From positions 806,001-870,000 of the forward strand of contig JAOWBW010000269.1 of the NCBI GenBank assembly GCA_026119855.1: a DNA stretch of 64,000 nt, read 5' to 3'. The notes under the pieces are model-generated. The model did not search any database and was not told the DNA's origin. It saw only the letters and a list, made by a program, of their open reading frames with translations. This document shows positions 39,917 to 51,200 of this stretch, piece after piece (position 1 is the first letter of the stretch; the number at the start of each line of letters is the position of its first letter). Source of the DNA: Campanula takesimana. Taxonomy: Eukaryota; Streptophyta; Magnoliopsida; Asterales; Campanulaceae. The translations under genes and the position numbers were made by a program.

Positions 39917-42900
39917 AAGAATCCTAAGGGTACCTAAGAAGGTTCTTATAAAAAATTGGGGGATCCTAAGTATTAATTATGATTGGGATTAAGAAATTCT
40001 ATGTCTTATACATATATTTGAACAACAGAGATGGTAGAGGTGCACAATGAAAATGACTATTCCAAGGCGATTCCATTCTCCGGAACGCTCCCAGTACTTA
40101 ACATGATGCTAAAAGAAGGATACTTCCCCGGTCTCGGACTTGGAAAGCATTTACAAGGGATAAAAGAACCACCACCTGTCGTTCTATAACCCCCAGAATA
40201 TGGTTTAGGGTATGTGTCACCACTCAAGGGGATCCCTAAGGAAGAAAGGGATTGGACCTCATACATAGTACCACTAGCACCACCCTATCGAAAGACTCGG
40301 AACGGATACTTTGTACGCGAAGGGGAAGACTTGCCATACTTCATGTTCCCTGAGCCGTGGATCGACCATAGGGGGAAGCGCCAACCGGGCTTTGAAATTT
40401 TCAGTGACTGTGATCCGTACTCACTTGAAACAGAACCGATGCAATTCTCATGGCTACCTCGAGAATTAGGGGGTACCAAGGTTGAAGCATTCAGCGAGTG
40501 GGACTTTGTGTTAGGAGAAGACCTACTGCACCAATTTCTCAACCTTTGCAAGCTAGAGGACACTCAGATCAATGCAATAGACAAGGGGGACTCTCCGAAC
40601 CAAGACTACACTAAGCTTATCGAGAAGAATGACGAGCTTATCCAGAATTGGTATACAACTGGGAGACCCATAGCAAGTGAAGACTTCGTGATCCAAGATT
40701 TAGGATGTACTCCCCATCCCCATAGAGAAAGAAAATTTGTAACTCTTACCTTAGAATCAGATAACGCTACCGATGAGCTCACCCAAGAGGACTTGGATGC
40801 CATCGCGGAACGTGTATTCCCCTACTTTCTTAATGAAAAAATAGATCTTTCTGAGTATCCCGAGATTGCTAACGTCGTAAATGATGAACTAACTAATAAC
40901 CCTAAAGAATTAGATAATGATGAGTCATATAACGAGATAGATAAAGAAAACGAACAAATCTTAAAAGAAATTAATAAGCAAGTAGGTCTTCGTGGCGGAA
41001 ATGGTCCTATTGATGCCGAAGAAATGCAGACAGTTAATCTGGGGATGGAGGATGATCCGAAAGAGACCAAGATCGGCAGTTTCTTCAAAGGGGAAGATCG
41101 ATAAGCCCTCATAGCGCTTCTCCGAGAATTCATAGATGTGTTCGCTTGGTCCTGCAAAGATATGCCGGGGCTAGCCAACTCGATTGTTGAGCACAAGATA
41201 CCGCTGCTTCCCGATTCAAAACCACTCAAGCAGAAACTCTGCAGAATTAAGCCAGAGTTGTCAGTACAAGTCAAACAAGAGATAGTGAAACTCCTGAGTG
41301 TTGGGTTCATCAAAGTGATAGAGTATCCAACCTGGTTGGCTAATACTGTACAGGTTTCCAAGGAAAATGGAAAGGTCCGCGTCTGTGTTGATTTCCATGA
41401 TCTCAACAGAGCATCTCCGAAAGATGATTTTCCTCTTCCAAACATAGACATGCTCGTTGACAATACCGCAAAATACGAAGTCCGTTCATTAGAAGACAGA
41501 TTCGCCGGTTACAGCCATATCCTCATGGACGAGGAGGATCAATACAAAACAGCGTTCACCACACCTTGGGGGACGTTCTGTTATACAATCATGCCATTTG
41601 GACTTAAGAATGCTGGAGCTACGTACCAGAGAGCTGTAACTGTGCTGTTTCATGACATGATACATAAAGAGATAAAGGTGTACGTTGATGATATGATCAT
41701 ACACTCCAAAGGCTCCGATGGGCAGCACTTCGTCGACCTCAGAAAGTTCTTTGAAAGGTTGAGACACTACAAGATGAGAATTAATCCGTCCAAGTGCACG
41801 TTTGGGGTAGTAAAAGGAAAGGTCTTTGGATACATGGTCACCGAGCGCGGTATAGAAGCGGATCCCGCTAAGATCAAAGCCATCATTGACATGCCTCCAC
41901 CTAAGATGCAAAAAGAAGTCAAGGGATTAATGGGTCGCCTTCAATACATTAGTCGTTTCATCAATCAGCTCACGATGATGTGTGAGCCCATTTTTAAGCT
42001 CCTCAAGAAAAATGCATCCCTAGAATGGATTGAAGAGTGCCAAGAAGCCTTTGAAAAGGTCAAGGAGTAATTAGTGAATCCGCCAGTACTGGTTCCACCG
42101 TATAAAGAAAAACCGTTGACCTTGTACCTCACCGTCAATGATACTGCATTAGGGACTATGCTAGCACAAGAGCAACCTGATTCAAAAAGAGAGAATGCCG
42201 TATACTTTGTCAGCCATCGCTTCCAAGGGGCTGAATTGAATTACTCTGCATTAGAAAAGTCGTGTGCTGCACTGGTATGGGTAGCTGAGAGACTAAAGTC
42301 GTACATGGAGGCGTTTCCTGTACAACTGATCGCCAGAATGGACCCAATGAAGTACATCTTTGAGAAGTCACATGTCTCCTCTAGGATAGCCAAATGGTAC
42401 TTCATGCTTGCGGGGTACGATATCACTTACATCACACAGAAATCCTTGAGAGGAAGAGTCTTCACGGATCATTTAGCCGAATTTCCATGTGATGAAGCGA
42501 AGGGGGAAGACCCGCGATTCCCTGAAAAGGACATCATGACAATAGCAGAAAATAAGTGGTAATTATTTTTTGATGGCACAGCCAATAAACGGGGATTTGG
42601 CATTGGCATGTTACTAGTAGATCCCTCAGATCTTTGCACTCCACTCGCAATCAGCCTTGATTTTGAGGCCACTAACAATATAGCCGAGTACGAAGCTTGC
42701 ATAGCGGGGATTCAAGTATCCTTAGAAAGAAATGTGACCGAACTAGAGGTGTACAGAGATTCACAACTTATAATCTATCAGTCACTCAAGAAGTGGAAGG
42801 TACAAGATCCTACACTCTAGAAATTCAACGACCATCTCCAAGACTTGGTCAAACAGTTCAAAGAGGTCACTTTCTACTATCTTCCTAGAGATAAGAACCG

Positions 42901-44307
42901 CTTAGCAGACTCGCTAGCAATGCTAGCATCATTTGTTGAAATCCCTGATTAGACTGAGGTCAAGACCTTCAAAGTCACGAGGCGAACGACTCCTGCTTAT
43001 TACTCAAACATAGACCTGCACGACTACAAAGAAAAGCGTAACTTTGTGAATGCCTTGGACGATAAACCTTGGTATTATGATGTATGGCGTTTCCTCCTAG
43101 ACAGAACATTCCCATCAGACGCATCACCTAGAGCGAAGATAGCCCTCAAACGGTTTGCCGCACAATTCGTTATCATAGGTGATCGCCTCTACAAGAAACA
43201 CCACGACCAGTGTCTACTCTGTGTCGACGAACACGAAGCCATAGAAATCATGGACCAAGTCCATCAAGGAGTTTGTGGAACCCACATGAATGGCAATATG
43301 CTAGCAAAGAAAGTCATCCGACTAGGGTACTATTGGGCCACAATGGAAGCCGACTGTACCGACATGGTTAAGAAATGCCACAAATGCCAGATACATGCCA
43401 ACTTACAATACGCACCACCGTCCGTGTATACCCCATGACATATCTTTGGCCAATTTCTACATGGGGAATAGACGTCATTGGCAAAGTGTCACCGACAGGT
43501 CATAATGGACACTCATTCGTGTTAGTCGCCGTTGATTACTTCACTAAGTGGATCGAGGCTCAATCCTACAAAGTCTTGAATGCCAAAAAGGTGGCTGAGT
43601 TCATTAAGACCAACATAATATGCCGATATGGGGTACCTCATGAGAAGATATCTGACAATAGCACTTACTTTGACAAAGACTGTGACCAATTACTTGCAGA
43701 GTCCAAGATAGAGAGACATAAGTCGCCGTACCGACCGCAAACCAATGGATTAGTCAAAGATGCTAACAAGACCATAGAGACCATCATCAGGAAAATGGCT
43801 AAGACTGGTAGAGACTGGCCCGACAAGCTACCTTTTGTACTCTAGGGCTACCGTACTTCGATATGTACCGCAACCGGTGAAAATCCATACGCCTTAGCCT
43901 ATGGGATGGAACCAGTGCTACCAATCGAATTAGAGGTATCGTCACTAAGGGTTCTCCTAGAAAACTAAGTGAATGAAGTCGCATGGTTGAACAGCCATTA
44001 TGAGCAACTAGCCCTGCTAGATGAACGACGACTTCGAGCCGCCGAGCATATCCAAGCGTATCAACGAAGATTGGCCCGAGCATTTAATAAGAAAGTCAAA
44101 TCTAGAAACATCAAAGAAGGGGACCTTGTCCTGCAAGAACATCATCCTGGACCATTCAATCTTATGGGAAAGTGGGGACCAAGATGGATAGGCCCTTACA
44201 TAGTCAAGAAGATCTTCTTCGGAGGAGCGTCGCAACTCGCAGACCTAGATAGAGACCAACTGCCGAAGCCCGTCAACATGGACAAGATGAAGAAGTACTA
44301 CTCATAG
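39917..44307 (+). pseudogene. pol: Tat-C pol: linker, RT, RNase H, aRNase H, integrase
   Basis: Collinear with Tat-A pol. Recognisable from about 40,031 (YFPGLGLGK, FSDCDPYSLE), through RT (KVYVDDMIIHSKG, about 41,680), the archaeal-type RNase H (LFFDGTANKRGFG, TNNIAEYEACIAG, YRDSQLIIYQ), the integrase zinc finger (CHKCQIHANL) and core (WGIDVIGK, SDNSTYF) to KMKKYYS at 44,307. Damage: in-frame stops at 40,187, 41,102, 42,068, 42,560, 42,818, 42,950, 43,843 and 43,966, and a frameshift near 43,430. The third integrase catalytic residue is Lys instead of Glu (AAA, 43,756-43,758). Several stops are CAA to TAA, CAG to TAG or TGG to TAG, as expected from decay of methylated cytosines. Clearly inactive. 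Confidence 0.9.
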
Positions 44308-44335
44308 CTCCGTCCCCTATTTCAAAAAAAAAGAG

Positions 44336-44440
44336 GCTCACTAGATTGAAAACCAGCAAGGGCGGCCTAGGAAAAAATTAGAGCAGAGAGCACGAGAAAA
44401 GAAGTCCGCTAGATTGAAAACTTGAAAGAGTGGTCTAGGC
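44336..44440 (+). other. Paired hairpins just after Tat-C pol (left copy)
   Basis: Hairpins at 44,336-44,371 and 44,408-44,440 (outer stems CTAG-type, second CTAGA/TCTAG). The first starts 29 nt after the pol stop, matching the distance in Tat-A. Confidence 0.6.
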
Positions 44441-44474
44441 AAAAATCAGGGTGTTCATAAAAAAATAGGGGACA

Positions 44475-44510
44475 GTCTCGTACGAGACACCTATGTCTCG
44501 TACGAGACAT
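44475..44510. promoter_or_regulatory. Palindrome pair CTCGTACGAG, site 1 (Tat-C)
   Basis: GTCTCGTACGAGAC (44,475-44,488) and ATGTCTCGTACGAGACAT (44,493-44,510, perfect 18-bp palindrome), centres 20 bp apart. Confidence 0.75.
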
Positions 44511-44550
44511 GTCAGTCAGCAGACATATTTTTCTCTTTTTCGAACAAGAA

Positions 44551-44618
44551 CTACGATGACCTGAGCTCCTTATTTAATTGATGTAAAAGGAGAACGTAGG
44601 CAGCCTTTTGGTCCGGTC
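44551..44618 (+). other. Tat pseudoknot motif, copy e (Tat-C, left)
   Basis: CTACG (44,551-44,555) with CGTAG (44,595-44,599), and GACC (44,558-44,561) with GGTC (44,615-44,618). The central hairpin is CTCCTT/AAGGAG with a long loop, and the small hairpin is CC(UUUU)GG. Element-sense orientation, as in Tat-A and Tat-B. Confidence 0.6.
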
Positions 44619-44787
44619 TATTCAATAAATAAAATCAAAATCTTGTCTTCTTATTAACTGAATGCATTTCAAGAAAGCAATAAGAAAATTTCTAACATGA
44701 ATGCCAACTTGCAAAAGAAAAATAAATAAAATACTAAAAATCTAAACATTGATCTATCTATCGCAATCTCTCGATACTCCTAAGGAT

Positions 44788-45129
44788 CTATTTCTTCCTT
44801 GACTTAGTAGGGGCTTGACCACGGTCCGCTTTGTCATTTCGCTTCCTCTTGTACAAAGCTATCTCGAAACCGGGAGGAACATCAAGCCGACTGAACACCG
44901 AGGGAGTGAGCCTCACAAACACATGAGGCCTATCTAGAGCTTGAAATTTACCGAGAAGTCCATTTGCCCTCTTCGCATAGAATTCACAGTCCAGAAAGTC
45001 TTGGGTGGCATCTACTCTGACATTAGAAGGATCCTCCTTAGCTTCCTTCTTCCTCAAATTCAAGCTAGGCTCAAATTGGTCCCCCAACAGAGAGCGGCGA
45101 ATCCCATCAATACCTTCAGCATTGGGACG
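44788..45129 (-). pseudogene. ORF X of Tat-C, C-terminal fragment (left copy)
   Basis: Antisense frame with RSLLGDQFEPSLNLRKKEAK and the basic tail YKRKRNDKADRG, ending at TAG/TAA near 44,788. It is cut at 45,129 by Copia-D. The same segment, lacking the last few codons, is repeated at 55,370-55,684 together with the rest of the gene. Confidence 0.75.
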
Positions 45130-45131
45130 TC

Positions 45132-46602
45132 TAATAAACGTTGTAATTGTTATCATTTATTTCATATCAATAAAGAGATGTTTTGATTATTATTGTTGTT
45201 CATGTTTACTTATAATAATCTCTGTCCCTAGTACTTGTTAAGCACTAGTATAAAGGCTAAATGATCATGGGATGATCATGTTAGATTTATGGGTACTTTT
45301 TTGGAACAAGGTACTGGACATGACCCGCTGTATGAGATTTATGTCATGGTCTATGTCATACATATATCTCATATTAGTTATGTCATTTGAATCCTTAGAC
45401 ATGAAGTTATTATAGTCTTCCACTTGATGAACATTATGTTTGACATATTCAAACGCTACTTTTAACCGAGTAGTTATAAAGGGTATGACTGGCATAATCG
45501 GATTCACGTAGGGAAGAATAATAAGCTAAATGGATTTGTCCCTCCTCGGAGAGATGTCAAGCTTGGGCCTCTCGTAGGAATGATGTTGATGGAATGTTCG
45601 GCCGGACTCAAATGAATTGATTGGATCAATGTCATTTGGATTATCAACATATTCGGAATCGAGAAAGTATTGAACAAAACAAGTTGACTCTTTGACCATG
45701 ACTTGTGTTCAATGATATCGTGGACAAAAGGATTATGACATATTCTAAAGGAATGCGAACTTGTATCTAGTTATACTATTTGGGTAGGTATGACGGTTTG
45801 CTAGAACCTAATCATATCTTATGGTTTCATGTTTGAACCCATTGCCAACTTAGTATAATCCTAGAGGGTCACACACAATAGAACGAATCTTTAAAAGGAC
45901 TATATTGGAATTTTGGAAATTCTGGACATTCTGGGGAAGTGGACGACCACACAGTATGGACTGGGCGGCCGCACACTTAGCTCAGTTTTTTGTAACAGTT
46001 TTGTTTCAGATAGTTGTGCGACCGCACAGAGGTTTTTGGGCGGCCGCACAGTAGTGTCGGGTGGCAGATTCCTAATTTGATTAGGAAACGAATTTTGGAT
46101 GGATTTTGACACAAGTTTCCTATTTGGAATAGGTCATACTTGTGTATAAAAGACCAAATTCGGCCAGCACTCTAGGCTAATGATTTTGTGAGTCTCAAAG
46201 AGTTTGAGAAAGGGTTTATTTTGTTCTAAGACATTCTTGGTTGAAGAACAAAATAATACACAAAATAAATTCCATATAGTTCTTTTGATTGTGAAAAAGT
46301 GTTTCACAATTTGGTCTAGCAACCAAGATCAAAGAAGCTCCTTTGATATTCGTTCAAAGTGTGGATACCGCTAGAGGGTGAAAATTATCATCTTCAAAGT
46401 TCGTGTTCAAGTTTTGTGATCGTGATCAAGTCTTCAAATCTCCACCAAAGACCAAGAGAAAATATTGATAGCCATCAAGGGTTAGTTTATTCCTTTATTC
46501 TTGTTATTGTATTTGATTTAATCATATGAACGGATCCATGGATTTGGGTTTCAAAATTTTAAATGCTAAATTCCGCTGCGCATGTTTGATCGAAACCCAA
46601 CA
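45132..46602 (+). repeat. Copia-D left LTR (5' truncated)
   Basis: Matches the right LTR from its 28th base on and ends ACCCAACA. TATA box TGTATAAAAGACC at about 46,142-46,154. Four CpG-rich near-palindromes lie upstream (45,938-46,052). Confidence 0.92.
45938..46052. promoter_or_regulatory. GCGGCCGCAC-type palindromes in Copia-D LTR
   Basis: Four related sites: near 45,940 (GTGGACGACCACAC), 45,963 (GGGCGGCCGCACAC), 46,015 (TGTGCGACCGCACA) and 46,038 (GGGCGGCCGCACAG). They lie 90-210 bp upstream of the TATA box. The right LTR has the same set (about 52,954-53,068), and the leader repeats the motif four times at about 46,905-46,985. Confidence 0.6.
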
Positions 46603-46603
46603 G

Positions 46604-46617
46604 TGGTATCAAAGACC
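46604..46617 (+). other. Primer binding site of Copia-D (tRNA-Met, one mismatch)
   Basis: TGGTATCAAAGACC one base after the LTR end. The second copy at 53,620-53,633 reads TGGTATCAGAGCCC, the canonical initiator tRNA-Met complement, so the left site has mutated. Confidence 0.85.
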
Positions 46618-48153
46618 CGTTCATGTTGATTAATTCAATACTTGGATCATGTTATGTGTATATAAATTGTTTATGTGCCTTGCATGATATGAATATTGGA
46701 ATATGTGATGTTTATGTGTTATGTGATTTTATGTGGTTTATTGTTTTGCAACTTTAATCGCACGATTCAATCGCAATAAATAAATTATGGTGGATTCAGA
46801 ATTGTTGATTATTAATTTTTGATTGGATCAAAGTTTTAATAATCGGGGAAAAACGATTTTGAGACAAAATTTTCGAACTTTTAAAATTCTGCACATTCTG
46901 ATGGCACTGGGCGACCGCACAAAACGCCTTGGGCGGCCGCACAGTTTTGGGCGACCGCACAAGGGTTTTTGGGCGGCCGCACAAGGGGATCAGAAGGTCT
47001 GATTTTGGTTGAAAAAACAGAATCTGGAATTTTTCAAAAAATTCAACAAAACCAGTAACAGAACCAGTCCAGACTTGTTGATCTGGAATGGGTTTTGGGT
47101 AGTTGGTTTGTGTGTGGATTTTGGGGTTTGATTTTCCTATTTGTTTTAGTCTTGTGATTCCTAAATTGGTTCAAGTTTTGGATGGCTAATCTGCGTTCAT
47201 CGAGATTGTGTTTCCCAAAATTAATCGCAATCAAAGTTTCAAAGATAAAACGAAGTTAGAATTATGAAGAGTTCATAATTGCTAAAATTGAGAAACAAAG
47301 TTCTTGATTCAAAGTTTGGAGATCCATGTGGAATTGTGAATGCAATTGGCCTACGTTCATCTAGACCATCTATTGCTTAGTTTCGGCCACATGGACTACT
47401 TTCTTGGTTTCTTGAATTAGTGCGGGATTGTGGTTGCCTAATGGCTTAGTTCGACCGCACTTCTTGTTGTCTTGATTTGGAAATAATAACCGAAGTTGAA
47501 ATAGTCTCATCCTCATAATTATAGAGAAACTAATGACACATAAATACCATGCTTAAATTAATGGAGATTAATTTAGTGGCTAAACTTGATGTGTAACATG
47601 TTTATATTATGTGCTCATAAATGTGTTATATGCTATATGTGATGAACCTTCAAAGAAAGTTTTAAGTCCTTTTGCCATGCCATGATTAAAACACTTGTTT
47701 ATACATGAGTAATTTTATGTGGGCTCGCCAAAGCGAGGTGCATTGATTTTATGCATGTTTGAGCAAGATGAGTGAATAAGAGTTTCCTATGCGTTTAAAA
47801 TGGTTGGACTTAATTAAGCGTCAAAACAGTTTTGGGCTTAAGGCAAAGATGAGATTTAACATGCTTTTTGAAATTGGATTTCTTAAAGAATCTCATGAAA
47901 AGAACTGAGAGTCATATGAGATATGATTGACAAGAGTTGTCTACCTAATTGATTTAATTTTGAGCGGTGCGCCAAAGCGTACTCAAAATTAGATTAAAGC
48001 GGGATCTCAACCCATTTAAATTATACTATACATTGGATGTATAAAGAAGGTTGTATAATTTGGTGGGAGTATTTTGTTTTAAAATACATTAATTATTTCT
48101 CTAATGAAAATCGGTACTTATTAAATTTTGGAAATTTTGCATATTTGTAGATA
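46618..48153 (+). other. Copia-D leader
   Basis: About 1.5 kb untranslated leader with four GCGRCCGCACA motifs (46,905-46,985). No convincing ORF; scattered short minus-strand frames have no recognisable product. The first part (to about 47,525) is repeated at 53,619-54,512. Confidence 0.6.
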
Positions 48154-48230
48154 ATGACTAATAACACTCAATCAATGTCGTTGCGATCGATCCTTGAGAA
48201 GGATAAGCTCGAGAGAATGGTACTAACTTT
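48154..48230 (+). pseudogene. gag: Copia-D gag N-terminus, frameshifted
   Basis: ATG 48,154 begins MTNNTQSMSLRSILEKDKL, the usual start of this gag family. A single missing base near 48,215 throws it out of frame with the main ORF, so the native first 25 or so residues are lost from the long frame. Confidence 0.75.
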
Positions 48231-51200
48231 ATGGATTGGATCCGTAGCATAAGAATCGTTCTTAGGCAAGAAGATAAGTTGTACATTCTCGATGGGCCTC
48301 TCCCTGCTGAACCACCGCCTACTGCCCCTAGGGCAGAAAGAGACAATTACAAGAAACATCGTAATGATTCTAGAGATGTAAGTTGTCTCATGCTTGCTGC
48401 TATGTGCTCAAAACTCCAACAAAGTTTGGAACATTTGGAAGCCTATGAGATAGGCGTGGAGTTGAGAACTATGTTTCAAGAGCAAGCTAGGCAAGAGAGG
48501 TACAAGACCATTGTTGCAATCACTACTTGTAAAATGAATGAAGGGCAACAAGTGAGTCCTCACTTTTTTAAAATGAAAGGTTATGTAGAGCACCTTGAGA
48601 AACTTGGCTATCCAATCCCATTGGAGCTAGCCACGGATCTCATTCTTAATTCATTGCCTAAAAGTTATAATCAGTTTGTAATGAATTATAACATGCATGG
48701 AATGGATAAGAATCTCTCTGAGTTGCATGGGATGCTCAAAACTGCAGAGATGAAAATTGTGGAGAAAGGTTCTCCCGTGCTCTTGGTTCATGATGGGAAG
48801 AAGGCTAATGCCAAAGGAAATGGTAAGAAAGTTATCAAACCCAAAATAAGCAAGGCAAAGGTTGCCAAGGCTTCTGAGGCAAAACCCGATTCACAAAAGG
48901 ATGCAATCTGTTTCCAATGTCAAGAAATTGGTCATTGGAAACGTAATTGCAAGGCTTTCTTGGAAGAGCAAAAGAAGAAGAAGAGCAGCAAGGCTGCGTC
49001 GACTTCAGGTATCTATATGATAGATATTCTCCTTTCTACCACTGATTCTTGGGTATTGGATACCGGATGTGGTTCTCACATTTGTCTAAATGTGCAGGGA
49101 CTAAAGAATAGGAGACTGCTTAAAGATGGTGAAGTAGATCTACGTGTGGGGAATGGAGCAAGAGTTGCTGCATTAACCGTAGGGACTTATGAAGTCACTT
49201 TACCTTCCGGATTAATTCTTGTTTTGAACAATTGTTATTATGTTCCGGATTTAAGCAGAAATATTATTTCAATTTCTTGTTTGGATAATGAAGGTTTTAA
49301 GTTTCTTATTGAGAATAAGAAATTTTCTATTTATTTAAATGATGTGCTTTATGGTATTGCTAATTCATTTAATGGCCTTTATATCTTGGATGTCAAGAAT
49401 GAAAATAATGTCTATCATGTAAATAAGAAATCTAAACCTAATGATGTAAATCATACTTATTTGTGGCATTGCCGTCTTGGTCATATTAATGAGAAGCGTA
49501 TCTCAAAACTCCATGGGGACGGACTTTTGGGTTCATGTGACTTAGAGTCATATGATACTCGTGAGTCGTGTCTTCTTGGAAAAATGACTAAGACACCTTT
49601 TACCAAGTTGGGTGAAAGAGCAAGCGACTTATTGGGGTTGATACATTCCGATGTATGCGGACCATTAAGTAGCAATGCTAGGGGAGGATTTCTATACTTC
49701 ATAACCTTCACTGATGATTATAGTAGATTTGGGTATGTTTACCTAATGAAACATAAAAGTGAAGCATTCGAGATATTTAGAATATTTCAAAATGAAGTAG
49801 AAAAACAACTTGGCAAAAGTATAAAGGCACTTCGATCAGATCGAGGTGGAGAATACTTGAGTCAAGAATTTGATGATCATCTAAAGAATTGTGGAATAGT
49901 TTCACAATTGACTCCACCCGGAACATCACAATGGAATGGTGTGTCCGAGAGGAGGAATCGGACTTTGTTAGACATGGTTCGATCAATGATGAGTCAAGTT
50001 GATCTTCCAATATCCTTTTGGGGTTACGTTCTAGAAACCGCTGCTTTCACACTAAATCGTGTTCCAACTAAATCGGTTCAAAAGACTCCATATGAGATGT
50101 GGAGCGGAAAGAAGCCTTGTCTATCTTTCATGAAGATTTGGGGTTGTAAAGTTTTTGTCAAAAGACTTATCTCAGACAAACTTGAACACAAATCTAATAA
50201 ATGTATTTTCGTGGGATATCCTAAGGAAACTAAAGGATATTACTTTTACAACCGAGAGGACAACAAAGTGTTTGTTGCCCGAACTGGTGTCTTTCTAGAG
50301 AAAGAGTTTCTCTCCAAAGAAATCAGTGGGAGTAAAATAAATCATGAAGAAATTCGAGACCCAGAAAATAAAATTGAACCAATAGTGGAACAAGAACAAG
50401 AACCACAAGGAGTTGTGGAACCTGTTCAAAATACACAAGCATCTCGCAGATCTAGTAGGTTACGATCCGAGCCCGAGAGATATGGATTTCTCGTAACGGA
50501 TAGTAATGAGGTAGAAATCATTGAGAATGATGAACCGTCAACCTACCAAGAGGCGATGTCTTCTCCTGATTCGGACAAGTGGCTTGGAGCCATGGAATCC
50601 GAATTGCAATCCATGCAAGACAATCAAGTTTGGAATTTGATTGATGCGCCCGAAGGTGTAAAAACCATAGGATGCAAATGGGTCTTCAAGAAGAAGACTG
50701 ACATGGATGGGAAGGTGCATACTTACAAAGCTAGGCTTGTAGCGAAGGGTTATAGGCAAGTTCATGGTATTGACTATGATGAGACCTTTTCACCCGTAGC
50801 AATGATCAAGTCTATAAGAATTTTGCTTGCCATTGCCGCATATCATGACTATGAAATATGGCAGATGGACGTCAAAACCGCTTTCCTGAATGGAAAACTC
50901 CAAGAGGATGTGTATATGACACAACCAGAAGGTTTTGAACAAGATTCTAAGGTATGCAAATTGCAAAGATCCATCTATGGATTGCAGCAAGCTTCAAGGA
51001 GTTGGAATCTCCGTTTTGATGAATCAGTCAAAGAGTTTGGTTTCATCAAGAACGAAGATGAGCCTTGTGTATACAAGAAGATTAGTGGGAGCATAGTGCT
51101 ATTCCTTATTTTATACGTAGATGACATATTGCTCATTGGAAACGACATTCCTACACTTCAGTCTGTGAAGACTTGGTTAGGAAAGTGCTTCGCAATGAAA

